This document shows, in pieces, positions 17,182-24,960 of a stretch of DNA of 64,000 bases; position 1 is the stretch's first letter, and the number at the start of each line of letters is the position of its first letter. Below the pieces are notes generated by a model. That model saw nothing but the letters and a program-made list of their open reading frames with translations. It did no database searches and had not been told where the DNA came from. The DNA is taken from the NCBI RefSeq assembly GCF_002362255.1, contig NZ_LPVV01000012.1:62001-126000 (forward strand), read 5' to 3'. Made by a program: the position numbers and the translations under genes. Source of the DNA: Microbacterium sp. SZ1. GTDB taxonomy: Bacteria > Actinomycetota > Actinomycetes > Actinomycetales > Microbacteriaceae.

Positions 17182-17903
17182 GCGCGGGGCTTCCGGCGGT
17201 ACACGAGGTCGCGGATGTCGCGGCCCTTCGCGATCCCCTTGCGCTCGAAGGCGGTCATGACGCGACCCTCGAAGCGCTCGGCCCACTCCCCCTCGAACGC
17301 GCGCTCGAAGTCGGCCTCGGCGTCGAGGACCTCTCGCATCTGCAGGGCGTAGTCTTCCCAATCGGTGGCGAGTCGCAGCAGACCGCCGTCGCGCAGAGCG
17401 CGCGCGGCCGTCGCCCCGAAACCGGGTCGGATGAGGCGGCGCTTGGTGTGCTTCTTCTTGTGCCAGGGGTCGGAGAAGAATACCCAGACCTCGGCGGCGG
17501 CCCCTTCCGGGAGGTACGACGCGAGGACCTCGGGAGCGTTGGCCTCGATCACACGCAGGTTCCTGGCGCCCTCGCGATCGGCGTCGAGCATCGTGCGCGC
17601 GAGACCGGCGCGGAACACCTCGACCGCGAGGAAGTCGTCTTCCGGACGGGAGGCGGCGGCCGCGACGATCGCGTGCCCCTGTCCGGAGCCGATCTCGACG
17701 TACAGGTCGGCGTCGCGCCCGTACTCCTCGGCGGGGTCGAGTCGCGCTTCGGGGTGCACGGAGGTCCAGGCTACGTCGCGGCGGACGTCGAGCAGGTAGT
17801 GCGGACCGAGCTCCTCGAACGCGCGCTCCTGCGCATCGGACATCCGGCCGCTGCGGCGCACGAAGGACACCGGTTCGTCACGGAAGGTGCGGGGTTCGGG
17901 CAT
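17178..17903 (-). CDS. trmB: tRNA (guanine-N7-)-methyltransferase
   Basis: A 241-residue SAM-dependent methyltransferase that makes m7G46 in tRNA variable loops. Motif I is YVEIGSGQGH, followed by FLAVEVFRAGL, the family hallmark FFSDPWHKKKHTKRR, and LLRLATDWEDYA. The N-terminal RSGRMSDAQERAFEEL also matches TrmB. The start at 17903 has a leaderless-type promoter. It is the first gene of a run with the CPBP gene. Confidence 0.94.
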   Translation of the reverse strand: MPEPRTFRDEPVSFVRRSGRMSDAQERAFEELGPHYLLDVRRDVAWTSVHPEARLDPAEEYGRDADLYVEIGSGQGHAIVAAAASRPEDDFLAVEVFRAGLARTMLDADREGARNLRVIEANAPEVLASYLPEGAAAEVWVFFSDPWHKKKHTKRRLIRPGFGATAARALRDGGLLRLATDWEDYALQMREVLDAEADFERAFEGEWAERFEGRVMTAFERKGIAKGRDIRDLVYRRKPRA

Positions 17904-17909
17904 GTCTCC

Positions 17910-17915
17910 AGGGTA
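17910..17915 (-). promoter_or_regulatory. -10 element for a leaderless trmB transcript
   Basis: TACCCT, six bases (GGAGAC), ATG 17903. The six bases also contain GGAG, so a Shine-Dalgarno role is not excluded. Confidence 0.5.
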
Positions 17916-17945
17916 GTCGGCGGCTTCCGGCGCGCCCGACCGTGG

Positions 17946-18785
17946 TCAGCCCGCCGGTGCCGTGACGAAGTCGATGAGCTCCTCCACGCGTCCGAGCAGC
18001 GCGGGCTCGAGGTCGCGGTAGGTGTGCACCTTCGACAGGATGTGCTGCCACGCCCGCGCGGTGTCGGCCTGGGTCTCGTGCGGCCACCCGAAGGCTCGGC
18101 AGACGCCCGTCTTCCAGTCGGTGCCGCGCGGGATCTCCGGCCAGGCCCTGATTCCCAGCGCCCGCGGCGTGACGCACTGCCACACGTCGACGAACGGGTG
18201 GCCGACGATCTTCACATGCCGTCCGTGTGGACCGCGAGCGACGGCATCCGCGATGCGCGACTCCTTGGATCCGGGAACGAGATGATCGACGAGCACGCCG
18301 TAGCGTCGGGTGGCGCTCGGCGGCTCCTCCGCGAGCAGCTCGCCGAGGAGGTCGACGCCCTGCAGGTACTCGACCACGACACCCTCGACCCGCAGGTCGG
18401 CGCCCCACACCTTCTCGACGAGCTCCGCGTCGTGTCGACCCTCGACGAGGATGCGGCTCGGAAGGGCGATCCGCGCCCGCTGGTCGGCGACCGCGAAGGA
18501 CCCGGATGCCGTGCGCTTGGCGCCCTGCAGCTTCGCCGCAGGCGGCGTCAGCCGCACGGCCGCGCCGTCGATGAGGAATCCGCCGCCGAGCGGGAAGAGG
18601 CGTCTGCGCCCGACACGGTCCTCGAGCTCGACGTTGCCCGCCTGCACGCGCGTGACCGCGCCGACATAGCCGTCTGAGGCGACCTCGACGACGAGGTCGA
18701 TCTCTGCGGCGACGTCCGGAACGGGCTTCTTGCCCCGCTCTCTCCACCCCGCCGCGAGCACGTCGGATCCGTACCTGTCGTCCAT
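17946..18785 (-). CDS. DUF3097 family protein
   Basis: A 279-residue protein of an actinobacteria-specific family of unknown function. It begins MDDRYGSDVLA. It contains the Toprim-like run RILVEGRHDAELVEKVWG, EYLQGVD and LVDHLVPGSKESRIA, followed by HVKIVGHPFVDVWQ, which together recall Toprim/RNase M5-like folds (acidic residues of VEGRHD and VDH). The resemblance to Toprim is my inference. The start at 18785 fits a leaderless promoter seven bases upstream. It is divergent from the TPM gene. Confidence 0.85.
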   Translation of the reverse strand: MDDRYGSDVLAAGWRERGKKPVPDVAAEIDLVVEVASDGYVGAVTRVQAGNVELEDRVGRRRLFPLGGGFLIDGAAVRLTPPAAKLQGAKRTASGSFAVADQRARIALPSRILVEGRHDAELVEKVWGADLRVEGVVVEYLQGVDLLGELLAEEPPSATRRYGVLVDHLVPGSKESRIADAVARGPHGRHVKIVGHPFVDVWQCVTPRALGIRAWPEIPRGTDWKTGVCRAFGWPHETQADTARAWQHILSKVHTYRDLEPALLGRVEELIDFVTAPAG

Positions 18786-18792
18786 GCCTTCC

Positions 18793-18798
18793 AGCGTA
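18793..18798 (-). promoter_or_regulatory. -10 element for a leaderless DUF3097 transcript
   Basis: TACGCT, seven bases, ATG 18785. Confidence 0.5.
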
Positions 18799-18863
18799 TG
18801 TGTCTCCGCTGACGGCGAACGCCCATCCGCTCCCGGATGGTGTCGCGTGTCGGACTCAGTGCA

Positions 18864-18869
18864 TAGACT
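18864..18869 (+). promoter_or_regulatory. -10 element upstream of the TPM-pspA unit
   Basis: TAGACT, six bases, then ATG 18876 of an 11-codon open frame. The spacing is the same as at many leaderless genes of the window. Confidence 0.5.
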
Positions 18870-18875
18870 CGTGCC

Positions 18876-18911
18876 ATGGGGCTCGGCTGCCGGTCGGAGG
18901 GAAGACGATGA
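18876..18911 (+). CDS. Candidate leaderless 11-codon leader peptide coupled to the TPM gene
   Basis: The frame reads MGLGCRSEGRR and then TGA. Its ATG lies six bases after TAGACT, the leaderless arrangement, and its stop overlaps the ATG of the TPM gene (ATGA at 18908-18911). The Shine-Dalgarno CGGAGGGAAG of the TPM gene lies inside the small frame. The layout suggests translational coupling or leader-peptide control. This is inferred from spacing only; there is no protein evidence. Confidence 0.4.
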   Translation: MGLGCRSEGRR

Positions 18912-20953
18912 AGACACGGTTTCTCGCGCTGGCTGCCGCCGCAGTGACGTCCGCCCTCGTCGTGCTCTCCGCCCCCGCCGCTCTTGCGACCGATCCCGTC
19001 ACCCTCGACCCCGGTTTCGTCACCGACGACGCCGGCGTGCTCGACCAGAGCGAGAAGCAGGCCGTCGAGGACCGCCTCGAGCAGCTCAGCGAGGCCTCGT
19101 CGGTCGAGCTCTTCGTCGTGTTCGTCGACGACTTCACCGCTCCCTCCGACAGCATCCAGTGGGCCGACACGGTCGCCGACGACAACGGGCTCGGATCCGA
19201 CCAGTACCTGCTCGCGGTCGCGGTCGAAGGTCGGAACTACTACATCTCCGCCGCGTCGGACGGACCGTTGAGCGGCGGCAAGCTCGACGCGATCGAAGAC
19301 GAGATCCTCCCGCAGATGCGCGATGCGGACTGGAGCGGCGCCATCATGACCGCCGCCGACGAGATCCAGGGCGACGGCGGGGCGGGCGCCCTGCGTGCCA
19401 CGCTCATCGTGATCGGGATCGTCGTTCTCGGCCTTCTCGTGTGGCTCGTGATCGCTCTCGTACGCCGAGCGCGCCGCAACGCGGCGATCCGGGCCCGGGG
19501 CGCGATGCCCGAGAAACCCGACCCGAACGACCCCTTCTCGACCCTGACGGACGAGCAGGTGCAGACGCAGGCCGGCGCCGCCCTCGTACGGGCCGACGAT
19601 GCGATCACGTCGAGCCGCGAGGAGCTCGGCTTCGCCGTGGCGCAGTTCGGCGAGGCCGCCACCGCCGAGTTCAGCGGCGCGGTCGAGACGGCGAAGGCGA
19701 AGATGTCCGAGGCGTTCGATCTGAAGCAGAAGCTCGACGACGAGATCGAGGACACGATCCACGACCGTCGCGCCTGGCACATCCGCATCATCCAGCTGTG
19801 CGACGAGATCGACGACGTGCTCGAAGACAACGCCGAGGCTTTCGACGAACTCCGAGAGCTGGAGCAGAACGCGCCGCGGGAGCTCGAGCGCGTGCGGGGC
19901 GAGCGGGCGGCCATCGACCCGGTCCTGGCCGGGGCCGGAGCCGCGCTGGCGAACCTCGCCGCGACCTACGATCAGCAGGCGCTCGGCACCGTGACCGACA
20001 ACCCGGCGCAGGCCGCCGAGCGCGCGGCGCTCGCGGACCGCTCGATCGCCGGTGCCGCGCAGGCGATCGCCGACGGCCGCACCGGAGAGGCCGCGTTCGC
20101 GATCCGCACCGCTGAGCAGTCGGTCGCGCAGGCCGCGCAGCTCGTCAAGGCCATCACCGACCTGGGCGCCGACCTCGGACGCATCGAGTCACAGGCGCAG
20201 GCCCTGATGGCCGAACTGCAGGCCGACATCGCCGCCGCCCGGCAGCTGCCCGACGCCACCGGGACGATCGCGGGCGTCGCCGCCGCGACGGCGCAGCAGC
20301 TGCAGCAGGCGCAGGCCAGCAGCACCGGCGCTGGGCGCAACCCGCAGCGGATGCTCGAAGCGCTCACCGCGGCCAACACGCAGATCGACGCCGCCATCGC
20401 GCAGGGCACGCAGGCAGTCGAGCGCGCCCGACGCGCGCAGCAGATGATGGAGCAGACCCTGGCGCAGGCTGAGTCCGAGATCCGCGCCGCGCGTGAGTAC
20501 ATCGAGACCCGCCGAGGCACAGTCGGGTCGACGGCGCGCACGCGGCTCTCGCAGGCCGAGTCGACGCTGACCCAGGCGCTCGACCTCCGCTCGTCCGACC
20601 CCGACGCCGCGCTCACCGAGGCCGGCCGTGCGCTCGATCTCGCACGGCAGGCGACGGCGTCCGCCCAGGCGGACGTGGCGGCGATGAACCCGAGTAGCTA
20701 CGAGAGCGACGATTGGGGTGGGAGCATCTTCGGCGGCGGCGGAGTCAGCAGGGGCGGCGGTTCCGGTCTCGGTGGGGACATCCTCGGCGGCATCATCGGC
20801 GGCCTGCTCTCGGGAGGCGGCGGCGGTGGCGGAGGCTCTTCGCGGCGCAGCAGCTGGCGATCCAGCGGCAGCGGCGGCTTCCGCAGCTCCGGCTTCGGCG
20901 GAGGCGGCCGCTCGAGTGGCCGCAGCGGCCGTTCGGGAGGTCGACGCTTCTGA
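18908..20953 (+). CDS. TPM-domain membrane protein with long coiled coil and Gly/Ser-rich tail
   Basis: A 681-residue protein. A signal peptide (to about ALAT) is followed by a TPM (YgcG/Psb32) domain with VTDDAGVLDQSEKQAVEDRL and SVELFVVFVDDF, facing outside. One transmembrane helix lies near residues 162-185 (LIVIGIVVLGLLVWLVIALV). About 400 Ala/Gln/Glu-rich coiled-coil residues and a flexible GGGGGGGSSRR...GGRRF tail complete it. TPM domains are linked to membrane or photosystem maintenance, and some show phosphatase activity. The next gene is pspA, so the pair probably serves envelope stress. ATG 18908 follows CGGAGGGAAG and gives the signal peptide; upstream in-frame starts add a non-signal extension. 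Confidence 0.85.
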   Translation: MKTRFLALAAAAVTSALVVLSAPAALATDPVTLDPGFVTDDAGVLDQSEKQAVEDRLEQLSEASSVELFVVFVDDFTAPSDSIQWADTVADDNGLGSDQYLLAVAVEGRNYYISAASDGPLSGGKLDAIEDEILPQMRDADWSGAIMTAADEIQGDGGAGALRATLIVIGIVVLGLLVWLVIALVRRARRNAAIRARGAMPEKPDPNDPFSTLTDEQVQTQAGAALVRADDAITSSREELGFAVAQFGEAATAEFSGAVETAKAKMSEAFDLKQKLDDEIEDTIHDRRAWHIRIIQLCDEIDDVLEDNAEAFDELRELEQNAPRELERVRGERAAIDPVLAGAGAALANLAATYDQQALGTVTDNPAQAAERAALADRSIAGAAQAIADGRTGEAAFAIRTAEQSVAQAAQLVKAITDLGADLGRIESQAQALMAELQADIAAARQLPDATGTIAGVAAATAQQLQQAQASSTGAGRNPQRMLEALTAANTQIDAAIAQGTQAVERARRAQQMMEQTLAQAESEIRAAREYIETRRGTVGSTARTRLSQAESTLTQALDLRSSDPDAALTEAGRALDLARQATASAQADVAAMNPSSYESDDWGGSIFGGGGVSRGGGSGLGGDILGGIIGGLLSGGGGGGGGSSRRSSWRSSGSGGFRSSGFGGGGRSSGRSGRSGGRRF

Positions 20954-21008
20954 ACCGCAGACACCCAGACACCCAGACCTCGACTACGACCCTCTGAAAG
21001 GAACACGC

Positions 21009-21755
21009 ATGACCAAGCAGTCCATCTTCGGACGTATCTCGACCCTCGTCCGGGCGAACATCAACTCGCTCCTCGACTCCGCCGAGGACCCGCAGAAGAT
21101 GATCGATCAGCTCGTCCGCGACTACACCAACAGCATCGCGGACGCCGAGTCGGCCATCGCCGAGACCATCGGCAACCTGCGTCTCCTCGAACGCGACCAC
21201 GAGGAAGACGTCCAGGCCGCGACCGAGTGGGGCAACAAGGCCCTCGCCGCCAGCCGCAAGGCCGACGAGATGCGCGCGAGCGGCAACGCCGCCGACGCCG
21301 ACAAGTTCGACAGCCTCGCGAAGATCGCGCTGCAGCGCCAGATCAGCGCCGAGCGCGAGGCGACCGGCGCCGAGCCGCAGATCGCCGCGCAGACCGAGAT
21401 CGTCGACAAGCTCAAGTCGGGTCTCAACGGCATGAAGGAGAAGCTCGTCGACCTGAAGAACAAGCGCAGCGAGCTGCTCGCCCGCGCCAAGGTCGCCGAG
21501 GCGCAGACCAAGGTGCAGGACGCCGTGTCGTCGATCAACGTCCTCGACCCGACCAGCGAGCTGGGTCGCTTCGAAGACAAGGTGCGCCGCCAGGAGGCGC
21601 TCGCTCAGGGCAAGGCCGAGCTCGCCGCCTCAAGCCTGGACGCCCAGTTCGAGAGCCTGGAAGACCTCGGTGAGCTCACCGAGGTCGAGGCCCGCCTCGC
21701 CGAGCTGAAGGCCGGCGGCTCCACCGCGTCCCGCCAGGCCATCGAAGGCTCCTGA
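21009..21755 (+). CDS. pspA: PspA/IM30 family membrane-stress protein
   Basis: A 248-residue all-helical protein. The N-terminal amphipathic region SIFGRISTLVRANINSLLD binds stressed membranes, and DPQKMIDQLVRDY is the family signature. The rest is heptad-rich coiled coil (AEREATGAEPQIA, LKSGLNGMKEKLVDLKNKRSEL). PspA/Vipp1/IM30 proteins form ESCRT-III-like assemblies on the inner membrane. It is 55 bases after the TPM gene with its own GAAAGGA site, and is followed by a strong terminator. Confidence 0.93.
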   Translation: MTKQSIFGRISTLVRANINSLLDSAEDPQKMIDQLVRDYTNSIADAESAIAETIGNLRLLERDHEEDVQAATEWGNKALAASRKADEMRASGNAADADKFDSLAKIALQRQISAEREATGAEPQIAAQTEIVDKLKSGLNGMKEKLVDLKNKRSELLARAKVAEAQTKVQDAVSSINVLDPTSELGRFEDKVRRQEALAQGKAELAASSLDAQFESLEDLGELTEVEARLAELKAGGSTASRQAIEGS

Positions 21756-21763
21756 CCCACACC

Positions 21764-21799
21764 GCGGATGCCCCGGACGACCACGTCCGGGGCATCCGC
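21764..21799 (+). terminator. Hairpin terminator after pspA
   Basis: Perfect 15-base stem: 21764-21778 pairs with 21785-21799 across the loop GACCAC, then CTTCCCC. Confidence 0.8.
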
Positions 21800-21818
21800 A
21801 CTTCCCCGGGAGGGAATC

Positions 21819-22622
21819 ATGGTGCGTTTCCTCGTCGTACCGCAGTGGCAGGGGTCACCGGCGGCTCGCGCGATGCTGCTCGTGGACGGCGCGTCCGCCA
21901 TCGCCGGAGACCTGCCGCGCGCGGCGACGACGGTGCTCGACGTGCCGGTCGAGGCAGGCGAGGCGCTCGGCACCGGTGTCCGGCGTCTCAGTGCGCTGCG
22001 ACGCACCCGCGAGCTCGTCTCGGAGAGCATGACCGCCGACACGGTCGTGATCGGCGGCGACTGCAGCGTCACGGTGGCCGCGCTCGACGCTCTGCCCGGC
22101 GGAACCGCTGATCTGGCCGTGGTGTGGTGCGATGCGCACGGCGACCTGCACTCCCCCGACACCTCGCCCTCAGGGGCCCTCTCGGGCATGGCGCTGCGCG
22201 CCGTCCTCGGTGAGGGCGAGCCGCAGCTCGCACTCTCGCCCGGCATCCCCCGCGACCGTGTCGTCGCGGTCGGGATGCGCAACCTCGACGACGATGAGAT
22301 CCCCGTGCTCGACGGTCTCCGCAGGCTCTCGGTATCCGACCTCGATCAGCCGGACGCGCTCGCGGACGCCGTCGCCGCGACCGGCGCCTCGCGTGTGTGG
22401 GTGCACATCGACGTCGACGTGCTCGACCCCTCGGAGATGTCGGGCGTCACCGACGCCGCGCCCTTCGGTGTCGCGACGGGCACTCTGAGCGCGTCGATCC
22501 GCGCACTGCGCGAGCGCGTCCCGCTGGCGGGCGCCACGATCGCGGGTTTCGCTCCGCGCTCTCCCGCCGACGCCGTCGACGACCTGGGCGCCCTGCTGCG
22601 ACTCGTCGGAGCGGTGGCATGA
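21819..22622 (+). CDS. Arginase-family (ureohydrolase-fold) protein
   Basis: A 267-residue member of the arginase/agmatinase/formiminoglutamase superfamily. The manganese motifs are present: GGDCSV, WCDAHGDLH, and HIDVDVLDP. The substrate loop does not match arginase or agmatinase closely, so the substrate is unknown; actinobacterial homologues are usually annotated only as arginase family. ATG 21819 has GGGAGGGA upstream. Its end overlaps the HExxH gene by four bases (ATGA). Confidence 0.85.
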   Translation: MVRFLVVPQWQGSPAARAMLLVDGASAIAGDLPRAATTVLDVPVEAGEALGTGVRRLSALRRTRELVSESMTADTVVIGGDCSVTVAALDALPGGTADLAVVWCDAHGDLHSPDTSPSGALSGMALRAVLGEGEPQLALSPGIPRDRVVAVGMRNLDDDEIPVLDGLRRLSVSDLDQPDALADAVAATGASRVWVHIDVDVLDPSEMSGVTDAAPFGVATGTLSASIRALRERVPLAGATIAGFAPRSPADAVDDLGALLRLVGAVA

Positions 22623-23056
22623 GCGCCGACTGGCGACCCGCCGCCGAGCGGGCTCTGGAGCGCGGGCGACGCCTCGATCGTCGCATTCCCTCCTTCCTGC
22701 TGCGCTCTCCGATCAGCCGACTGGGCTACTGGTGGGGCACCGCCGTCGGATGGGTGTGGGGGTCGCTGTGGAGCACTGGACCGGTCGAGCGCCGCGCAGG
22801 CCTGTGGGTGTTCCGCGGGATGCCGCGATGGACGTACAACCGCGGAGGCGTGTGCGTGGGCGGGTGCTTCCTGACCGGCGACACGCGGCCGAGCGAGGCG
22901 ATGCTGCGTCACGAGGCCGTGCACAAGGCGCAGTGGCTCCGTTACGGATTCCTCATGCCGGTGCTGTACCTGTTCGCCGGCCGCGACCCGCTGCGCAATC
23001 GCTTCGAGATCGAGGCCGGCCTGGAAGACGGCAACTACGTCAGGCGCACCCGCTGA
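22619..23056 (+). CDS. Small protein with an HExxH zinc-peptidase-like motif
   Basis: A 145-residue protein I do not recognise with certainty. A Trp/Gly-rich segment (LGYWWGTAVGWVWGSLW) may lie on or in the membrane. It is followed by RHEAVHKAQWLRYG (H98, E99, H102) and a hydrophobic run FLMPVLYLFAG. NRFEIEAGLEDGNY about 30 residues later could give a third, glutamate zinc ligand. The arrangement HExxH...E is gluzincin-like. Two cysteines lie close together in GVCVGGC. Similar actinobacterial proteins are sometimes labelled Fe-S oxidoreductase without proof. It is translationally coupled to the arginase-fold gene. Confidence 0.7.
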   Translation: MSADWRPAAERALERGRRLDRRIPSFLLRSPISRLGYWWGTAVGWVWGSLWSTGPVERRAGLWVFRGMPRWTYNRGGVCVGGCFLTGDTRPSEAMLRHEAVHKAQWLRYGFLMPVLYLFAGRDPLRNRFEIEAGLEDGNYVRRTR

Positions 23057-23092
23057 CAGGCCACGCGCTCCGGCCGCGGCGGCCGGTCAGCG
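23051..23092. terminator. Shared hairpin spanning two convergent stop codons
   Basis: CGCTGAC (23051-23057) pairs with GTCAGCG (23086-23092), enclosing CCGGCCGC (23070-23077) and GCGGCCGG (23079-23086). Both converging genes end within it. Confidence 0.5.
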
Positions 23093-23557
23093 ATCGGAGG
23101 GAAGCAGCCCGAACCGCTCCGGAGCGTGGATGCGATGCGCATCGACCTCGAGCGTGCCCGTGAGGTGCTCGACGATGTCGGCGGTTCCGAGGTAGCCGCC
23201 CAGCAGCGTGATGTGCGTCTCGTCCTCGATGTCGCACAGCATCTCGTCGGCCCACGCGCAGGTCGCGCGGGCGAGAGCCTGGCCGGGTGCGCAGGAGCGA
23301 CCGGTGCCGGGAGCGCCGGAGCGGCGGTCGCGAGCGAGCCAGGTGACGGTCATGCGCCCGGGGGCGTCGATCACGCCGATGTGCGACGTCTGCGCGACCT
23401 CGATGAAGATGCGGCCCGAGGCGCACAGCGGCAGAGTCGCGAGGAAGGCCTCCAGCTCGGCGAGGGAGTTCTCGTCGGCCGTCACGAGGTGGTGCGCACG
23501 ACGACGAGCAGCGCGGCGTTCGGCGCGCGTGCTGCGGGTGTCGAGGGAAGCTCTCAT
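23087..23557 (-). CDS. Stand-alone SIP-domain protein (siderophore-interacting C-terminal domain)
   Basis: A 156-residue protein that matches the C-terminal NAD(P)H-binding half of siderophore-interacting flavoproteins: LATLPLCASGRIFIEVA, VDAPGRMTVTWLARD and AWADEMLCDIEDE. It lacks the FAD-binding N-terminal half, so it is not a complete ferric-siderophore reductase and may act as a partner or be vestigial. I chose ATG 23557 over the upstream in-frame ATG at 23578, which lies at the iron box. A DtxR/IdeR-like box overlaps its promoter, so low iron should induce it. Confidence 0.75.
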   Translation of the reverse strand: MRASLDTRSTRAERRAARRRAHHLVTADENSLAELEAFLATLPLCASGRIFIEVAQTSHIGVIDAPGRMTVTWLARDRRSGAPGTGRSCAPGQALARATCAWADEMLCDIEDETHITLLGGYLGTADIVEHLTGTLEVDAHRIHAPERFGLLPSDR

Positions 23558-23566
23558 GATGCTTCG

Positions 23567-23572
23567 ATCGTA
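23567..23572 (-). promoter_or_regulatory. -10 element of the SIP-domain gene
   Basis: TACGAT on the minus strand, nine bases before ATG 23557. The matching -35 position falls inside the iron box. Confidence 0.45.
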
Positions 23573-23580
23573 CACCAAGT

Positions 23581-23599
23581 GAAGGCTTGCCTAACCTTC
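23581..23599 (-). promoter_or_regulatory. DtxR/IdeR-like iron box
   Basis: On the minus strand the site contains AGGTTAGGCAAGCCT. By hand alignment 13 of 19 positions match the consensus TTAGGTTAGGCTAACCTAA, including the whole left half. It covers the -35 and spacer of the SIP-domain promoter, as expected for iron-dependent repression, and overlaps the 3' end of the phosphatase gene. Confidence 0.65.
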
Positions 23600-24313
23600 T
23601 TCGCCCACCGGTTCGACGAGCGTCTCGCGGAGCGCCGCGAGCTCGGCATCCGTCATCCCGTTCGCCCGCAGATACCCGGCCGCCGACCCCCAACGCTCGT
23701 CGACCACTGCGAGAAGGGTGCGCATGACCTCGGCGGGCGACTGCGTCGCCAGCGCCACGGCGTGCACGGCCTCCGGGTGCTGACTGCGCAGGTACGCCGC
23801 GATCCGTCGGGAACGCTCGGCCGGCAGCTGAGACTCCGTCAGGGCGTAGTCGTCGATGACCGCTTCACGATCGGCACCCACCGCGGAGAGCGCGAGGGCG
23901 ACCGTGACCCCGGTCCGGTCCTTCCCGACCGTGCAGTGCACGAGCGTCGGCTCCCCCTCGGCGATGACGCGGATCGCAGCGACCAGACGATCACCGCTCT
24001 CCTCGAGCAGGTGCAGGTACAGATCGTCCAGGCTCGTGTCGCTCTCGAAGAACGACCGGACCGATCCGAGGAACAGAGGCAGATGTGTCGTCTCCGGTCC
24101 CTCGATCCCGCTGGGCTCGGCGGCGACCTCCTCGCCGTCGCGCAGATCCACGATGCGGCTGACTCGGTGTCGCAGGGCGTCGGCTCCCGAGGTCGTCGCA
24201 CCGGACAGCTGACCGGAGCGCAGCAGGATGCCGGAGCGGATGCGGCCGCCCTCGGCCGGCATGCCGCCGACATCACGGACGTTCGTGACGCCGTCGATGT
24301 CGAGGATCGTCAT
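23591..24313 (-). CDS. Tyrosine-protein phosphatase (Y_phosphatase3, PtpB-like)
   Basis: A 240-residue cysteine phosphatase. The P-loop reads VHCTVGKDRTGV, with catalytic Cys and Arg and the Lys-Asp insertion typical of the bacterial PtpB/LipA group, which can also act on Ser/Thr and phosphoinositides. The N-terminus VTNVRDVGG is the family's other signature. Its ATG overlaps the AhpD-like stop by four bases, so it is the second gene of that operon. The link to a peroxidase-like partner has no obvious explanation. The physiological substrate is unknown. Confidence 0.88.
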   Translation of the reverse strand: MTILDIDGVTNVRDVGGMPAEGGRIRSGILLRSGQLSGATTSGADALRHRVSRIVDLRDGEEVAAEPSGIEGPETTHLPLFLGSVRSFFESDTSLDDLYLHLLEESGDRLVAAIRVIAEGEPTLVHCTVGKDRTGVTVALALSAVGADREAVIDDYALTESQLPAERSRRIAAYLRSQHPEAVHAVALATQSPAEVMRTLLAVVDERWGSAAGYLRANGMTDAELAALRETLVEPVGEEG

Positions 24314-24786
24314 GCCTGCGCCTGAGGCGCGCGCGGCGGCACCGGATAGCGTCCGGCGATCACGACGCGGTTGAAGGCGTTGATCGAGATGCACGCCCAG
24401 CTGAGGGCTGCATACTCCTTCTCGGTGAAGATGGCCCCGACGCGGTTGTAGACGTCGTCGGAGATGCCGTCCTCGGAGATGAAGGTGAACGCCTCGGCGA
24501 GCTCCAGAGCCGCCTGCTCCCTGTCGGTGAAGACGTCGCTCTCGCGCCAGGTCGCGATCTGCATCATGGTGTCTGCGTCGACACCGGCGGCCGTGGCGCG
24601 GTCGACGTGCACTCGGGTGCAGTACGCGCAGCCGTTGAGCTGCGAGCAGTGGATCATGACGATCTCCCTGAGGCGGTCGTCGATGCCGTTCGCCGCACAG
24701 ATCTGACCGACGGTCTTCGCGAAGGCGTCCAGAGCCTGATAGGCCGTCGGCTCGGTCTTGGAGAGGTGCACCCGCGTCTCGGTCAT
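24310..24786 (-). CDS. AhpD-like carboxymuconolactone decarboxylase family protein
   Basis: A 158-residue all-helical protein. The peroxidase signature is complete: Glu in EIVMIHCSQLNG, the redox pair CAYC and the downstream His of TRVH. Such proteins reduce peroxides or act as thiol relays, usually as trimers. The start at 24786 has a leaderless-type promoter; an in-frame extension to 24900 runs into an AT-richer patch and was rejected. It is the first gene of a two-gene operon with the phosphatase. Confidence 0.85.
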   Translation of the reverse strand: MTETRVHLSKTEPTAYQALDAFAKTVGQICAANGIDDRLREIVMIHCSQLNGCAYCTRVHVDRATAAGVDADTMMQIATWRESDVFTDREQAALELAEAFTFISEDGISDDVYNRVGAIFTEKEYAALSWACISINAFNRVVIAGRYPVPPRAPQAQA

Positions 24787-24792
24787 ACGATC

Positions 24793-24798
24793 ATGATA
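24793..24798 (-). promoter_or_regulatory. -10 element for a leaderless AhpD-like transcript
   Basis: TATCAT, six bases, ATG 24786. Confidence 0.6.
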
Positions 24799-24840
24799 TT
24801 CCGCGGCGGTGAGGTGACGGCTGGATACGTGACGACACGA

Positions 24841-24960
24841 GAAATGCAAAACGCTCACCCAGATGCGGCCCTTGTTGCCATTACGCCAGGTGAACTCCAA
24901 TTAAGAGTTGGCGCTTTGATTCCGCATTTCCTCAGCGAGTGTCGGACAGAGCAGAATAAC
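24841..24960. other. AT-richer intergenic patch
   Basis: By my count 59 of 120 bases are A or T, against roughly 30 percent in the flanking genes. It separates the AhpD-like and alpha/beta hydrolase genes. No inverted-repeat ends or transposase fragment are recognisable. It may hold both promoters or be a remnant of foreign DNA. Confidence 0.6.
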
